DNA from: Dyadobacter fermentans DSM 18053
GTDB taxonomy: Bacteria; Bacteroidota; Bacteroidia; Cytophagales; Spirosomataceae
Reading direction: 5' to 3'
NCBI RefSeq assembly: GCF_000023125.1
Contig: NC_013037.1
Coordinates: forward strand, 1,116,001 to 1,180,000
DNA length: 64,000 nt
Notes under the pieces: generated by a model
Seen by the model: the letters and a program-made list of their open reading frames with translations, nothing else
The model's database searches: none
Told to the model about the DNA's origin: nothing
Part shown: positions 62,038-64,000 of the stretch, piece by piece
How positions within the stretch are numbered: position 1 is the stretch's first letter
Layout: each line of letters begins with the position of its first letter
Program-made: the position numbers and the translations under genes

Positions 62038-64000
62038 ATGAAGAAATGTTTTACAATGCTCGTGCTGCTGCTCATGCTGGGTTGCAGTGCGGTTTTTGCC
62101 CAAAACAGCCGGATCACCGGGACCGTCACCGGCGACAGCAAGGAAGTGCTGCCCGGCGTGAATGTCCTGGTTAGCGGCACGTCGCAGGGCACCGTTACCG
62201 ACTCCGAGGGCAAGTATGCGCTCGAAGCTCCGGCCAAGGCGTCGCTCGTGTTTTCGTTTATTGGCTACACCAGCCAGACTGTGGCCGTAGGCACACGGTC
62301 GGTGATCGACATCCAGCTCGTGCAGGAATCCAAGAGCCTAACAGAAGTGGTAGTTACCGCACTGGGTATCAAGCGGGAAGCCAAAACGCTCGGGTACGCC
62401 ACAGCCACCGTGAATGCAGACCAGATCTCCACCAACCGCACGCCCAACGTCGTGAGCTCTTTGCAGGGAAAAATGGCGGGTGTGAACATTTCGTCGCTAT
62501 CCACCGGCCCGGGAGGCACGGCCAAAATCCGCATTCGCGGGCAGTCGTCGTTCAATGGGCAGAACAACCCGCTCATTGTCGTGAACGGTGTGCCGATCGA
62601 TAATTCCAACTTCGCCGGCGGCGGTGACTATGGGCAGCGCTCGGCCAACAATTCCGACGGCGGCGACGGCTTGTCGAGCATTAACCCCGACGATATCGAG
62701 TCCATGACGGTGCTCAAAGGCGCCACCGCGGCAGCGCTTTACGGCTCCCGCGCGAAGGACGGGGTGGTGATGATCACCACCAAAACCCGCGGTACCGGGC
62801 AGGGGATCGGCGTGGATTATAACCTCAACTTCACCACCGATACGCCGTTGGATTTCACTGATTTTCAGTACGAATATGGCCAGGGAGAAGGCGGAAAACG
62901 CCCTACCACCGAAAATCCGACGTCGGGTGTGTGGAGCTTTGGAGAGAAATTCCAGCCGGGCATGACGCAGGTGCTGTTCGACAACGAAACATGGCCCTAT
63001 GAGCCGGTGCGCGGCCGTGTGAAGAAATTCTATCGCACAGGCACGAACATGACCAACACCATCACCGTGTCCAATAATGGCCCCAATGGCGGTTTCAGCC
63101 TTTCGCTCGCGAATACCGACAACCGCGGCATTGTCGAAAACAATAAATTCAACCGCAAGGTGGTGAACCTGGGCTTCACGCAAAACATTTCCAAACGCCT
63201 CACAGCATTCGGAAACGTGAATTATTCCAAGGAAAAGAATGTGAACCCGCCGCAGATCGACGCCCAGGATTTTGCTACTTCCACGGTGATTTTTACATTG
63301 GCTAATTCCATGCCCTTCGAGGCATTGAAACAAAACCAGACACTGCCGAACGGCGATGAGTTCGTGTTTTCAAGGTTTCTGGTGCGGAATAACCCGTATT
63401 ATTCGCTCAGCAAGCATTTCGAGAACATCACCCGCGACCGGCTTTTCGGCAATGTAGCGGTGAAGTACCAGTTTACCGACTGGCTCTACCTGCAACTCCG
63501 GGCGGCGCAGGATTTTTACGTCCGCAACCAGGACTACAACATTCCGAACGGCTATGCGCCCATTGCCAAAGCACCTGTGGGCTATGTAAACGGCTCATTT
63601 ACACAGGATGTACGCCGCAACACCGAGCGTAACCTTGACTTTATTCTCGGCGGCAACCACACATTCGGCAACCTGGGCCTGGATGTGACCCTGGGTGGAA
63701 ACCAGCGCTATGCCCGCATGGATTACAACAGTGTTACCGTGCAGGACTTCATTCAGCCCGGCTTGTACACGGTGATGAACGGACGCGTCAAAAACCCGCT
63801 TTATAACCTGTCCGAAAAGAAGATCAATTCGCTGTACGGAGCGGCTACTATTTCATGGAAAGAGTTCCTCTACCTGAACGTAACGGCCCGAAACGACTGG
63901 TTTTCAACCCTTGCGCCACAAAACCGCAGCATTCTGTATCCTTCGGTAACCGGTAGCTTCATCTTCTCCCAGGCATTCCCGAACCTCCCGGCCTGGATCA
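62038..64000 (+). CDS. SusC/RagA-type TonB-linked outer-membrane receptor (5' part, runs off the window)
   Basis: From ATG 62038, 654 codons remain open to the right edge. The protein starts with a signal peptide (MLGCSAVFA-QNS), a CarboxypepD_reg domain (about 22-100, PGVNVLVSGTSQGTV), and the plug with the SusC hallmarks GIKREAKTLGYAT, SSLQGKMAGVNI and VLKGATAAALYGSRAKDG. The barrel follows and continues beyond the window. SusC-type receptors import glycans or peptides with a SusD-like lipoprotein, normally encoded directly downstream and so outside the window. A LytTR/LytS pair lies upstream, divergent. Confidence 0.9.
   Translation, partial: MKKCFTMLVLLLMLGCSAVFAQNSRITGTVTGDSKEVLPGVNVLVSGTSQGTVTDSEGKYALEAPAKASLVFSFIGYTSQTVAVGTRSVIDIQLVQESKSLTEVVVTALGIKREAKTLGYATATVNADQISTNRTPNVVSSLQGKMAGVNISSLSTGPGGTAKIRIRGQSSFNGQNNPLIVVNGVPIDNSNFAGGGDYGQRSANNSDGGDGLSSINPDDIESMTVLKGATAAALYGSRAKDGVVMITTKTRGTGQGIGVDYNLNFTTDTPLDFTDFQYEYGQGEGGKRPTTENPTSGVWSFGEKFQPGMTQVLFDNETWPYEPVRGRVKKFYRTGTNMTNTITVSNNGPNGGFSLSLANTDNRGIVENNKFNRKVVNLGFTQNISKRLTAFGNVNYSKEKNVNPPQIDAQDFATSTVIFTLANSMPFEALKQNQTLPNGDEFVFSRFLVRNNPYYSLSKHFENITRDRLFGNVAVKYQFTDWLYLQLRAAQDFYVRNQDYNIPNGYAPIAKAPVGYVNGSFTQDVRRNTERNLDFILGGNHTFGNLGLDVTLGGNQRYARMDYNSVTVQDFIQPGLYTVMNGRVKNPLYNLSEKKINSLYGAATISWKEFLYLNVTARNDWFSTLAPQNRSILYPSVTGSFIFSQAFPNLPAWI

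Noticed and set aside
1..64000. CRISPR arrays
   Set aside because: No set of identical repeats with regular unique spacers was seen; the 20-bp repeats at the left edge are tandem and the CCCCGTAGGGGC units are too few.

Overview
The window looks like a chromosomal segment of a Bacteroidota bacterium, most likely a Cytophagales member close to Dyadobacter. The genus is inference. It rests on a SusC/RagA-type receptor, several CarboxypepD_reg-TonB receptors, a CusA-TolC fusion pump, LytTR/LytS signalling, many lipoproteins with S/A-C lipoboxes, promoters of the TTG-N19/20-TAnnTTTG type, and intergenic CCCCGTAGGGGC repeats.

There are two landscapes. Positions 1 to about 15,880 are visibly more AT-rich, loosely packed and full of remnants. 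They look like part of a genomic island ending at the 3' end of a tRNA-Lys(UUU) gene (15883-15955), beside a Bacteroidota-type tyrosine integrase that lacks the first catalytic arginine. From left to right this part holds a 20-bp repeat array and an 81-nt folded palindrome, an IS3-family orfA remnant, a class III nucleotidyl cyclase with two YegP/DUF1508 repeats (Pycsar-like but with no visible effector), a lipoprotein alpha/beta hydrolase, an unknown lipoprotein, an outer-membrane barrel, a frameshifted RhuM remnant, an XRE regulator, two unknown genes, three small DNA-binding or replication-type genes, and a two-gene cassette pairing a membrane-anchored unknown protein with a DndB-like DGQHR protein that has no dnd neighbours. 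The cyclase and the DGQHR cassette are the best candidates for undescribed defence-type systems.

From about 15.9 kb to the end the DNA is GC-richer and densely coded, as in a core chromosome. It holds a siderophore-type TonB receptor, an ECF sigma factor, an AlkB-type dioxygenase, and a divergent pair of exported phosphate-related proteins (choice-of-anchor I protein and metallophosphoesterase) whose shared intergenic region carries 11-bp direct repeats like Pho boxes. A complete RND drug-efflux operon, a small secreted protein, a TspO-like protein, an Oar-like TonB receptor, a NmrA-like oxidoreductase, a membrane MutS-like ATPase with a TPR protein, and a PAS/GAF protein without a kinase ATPase domain follow. 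After a barrel plus phosphoesterase operon come a heavy-metal CusA-TolC/CusB operon, a sulfatase, and a TetR-controlled RND operon with the same 13-bp palindrome before tetR and before the first pump gene. The window closes with a LytTR response regulator and LytS-like kinase, then the 5' part of a SusC-family receptor that runs off the right edge.

The right half is dominated by envelope work: three RND pumps, four large outer-membrane receptors or barrels, exported hydrolases and their regulators. The left half is a mobile region carrying cargo and scars.
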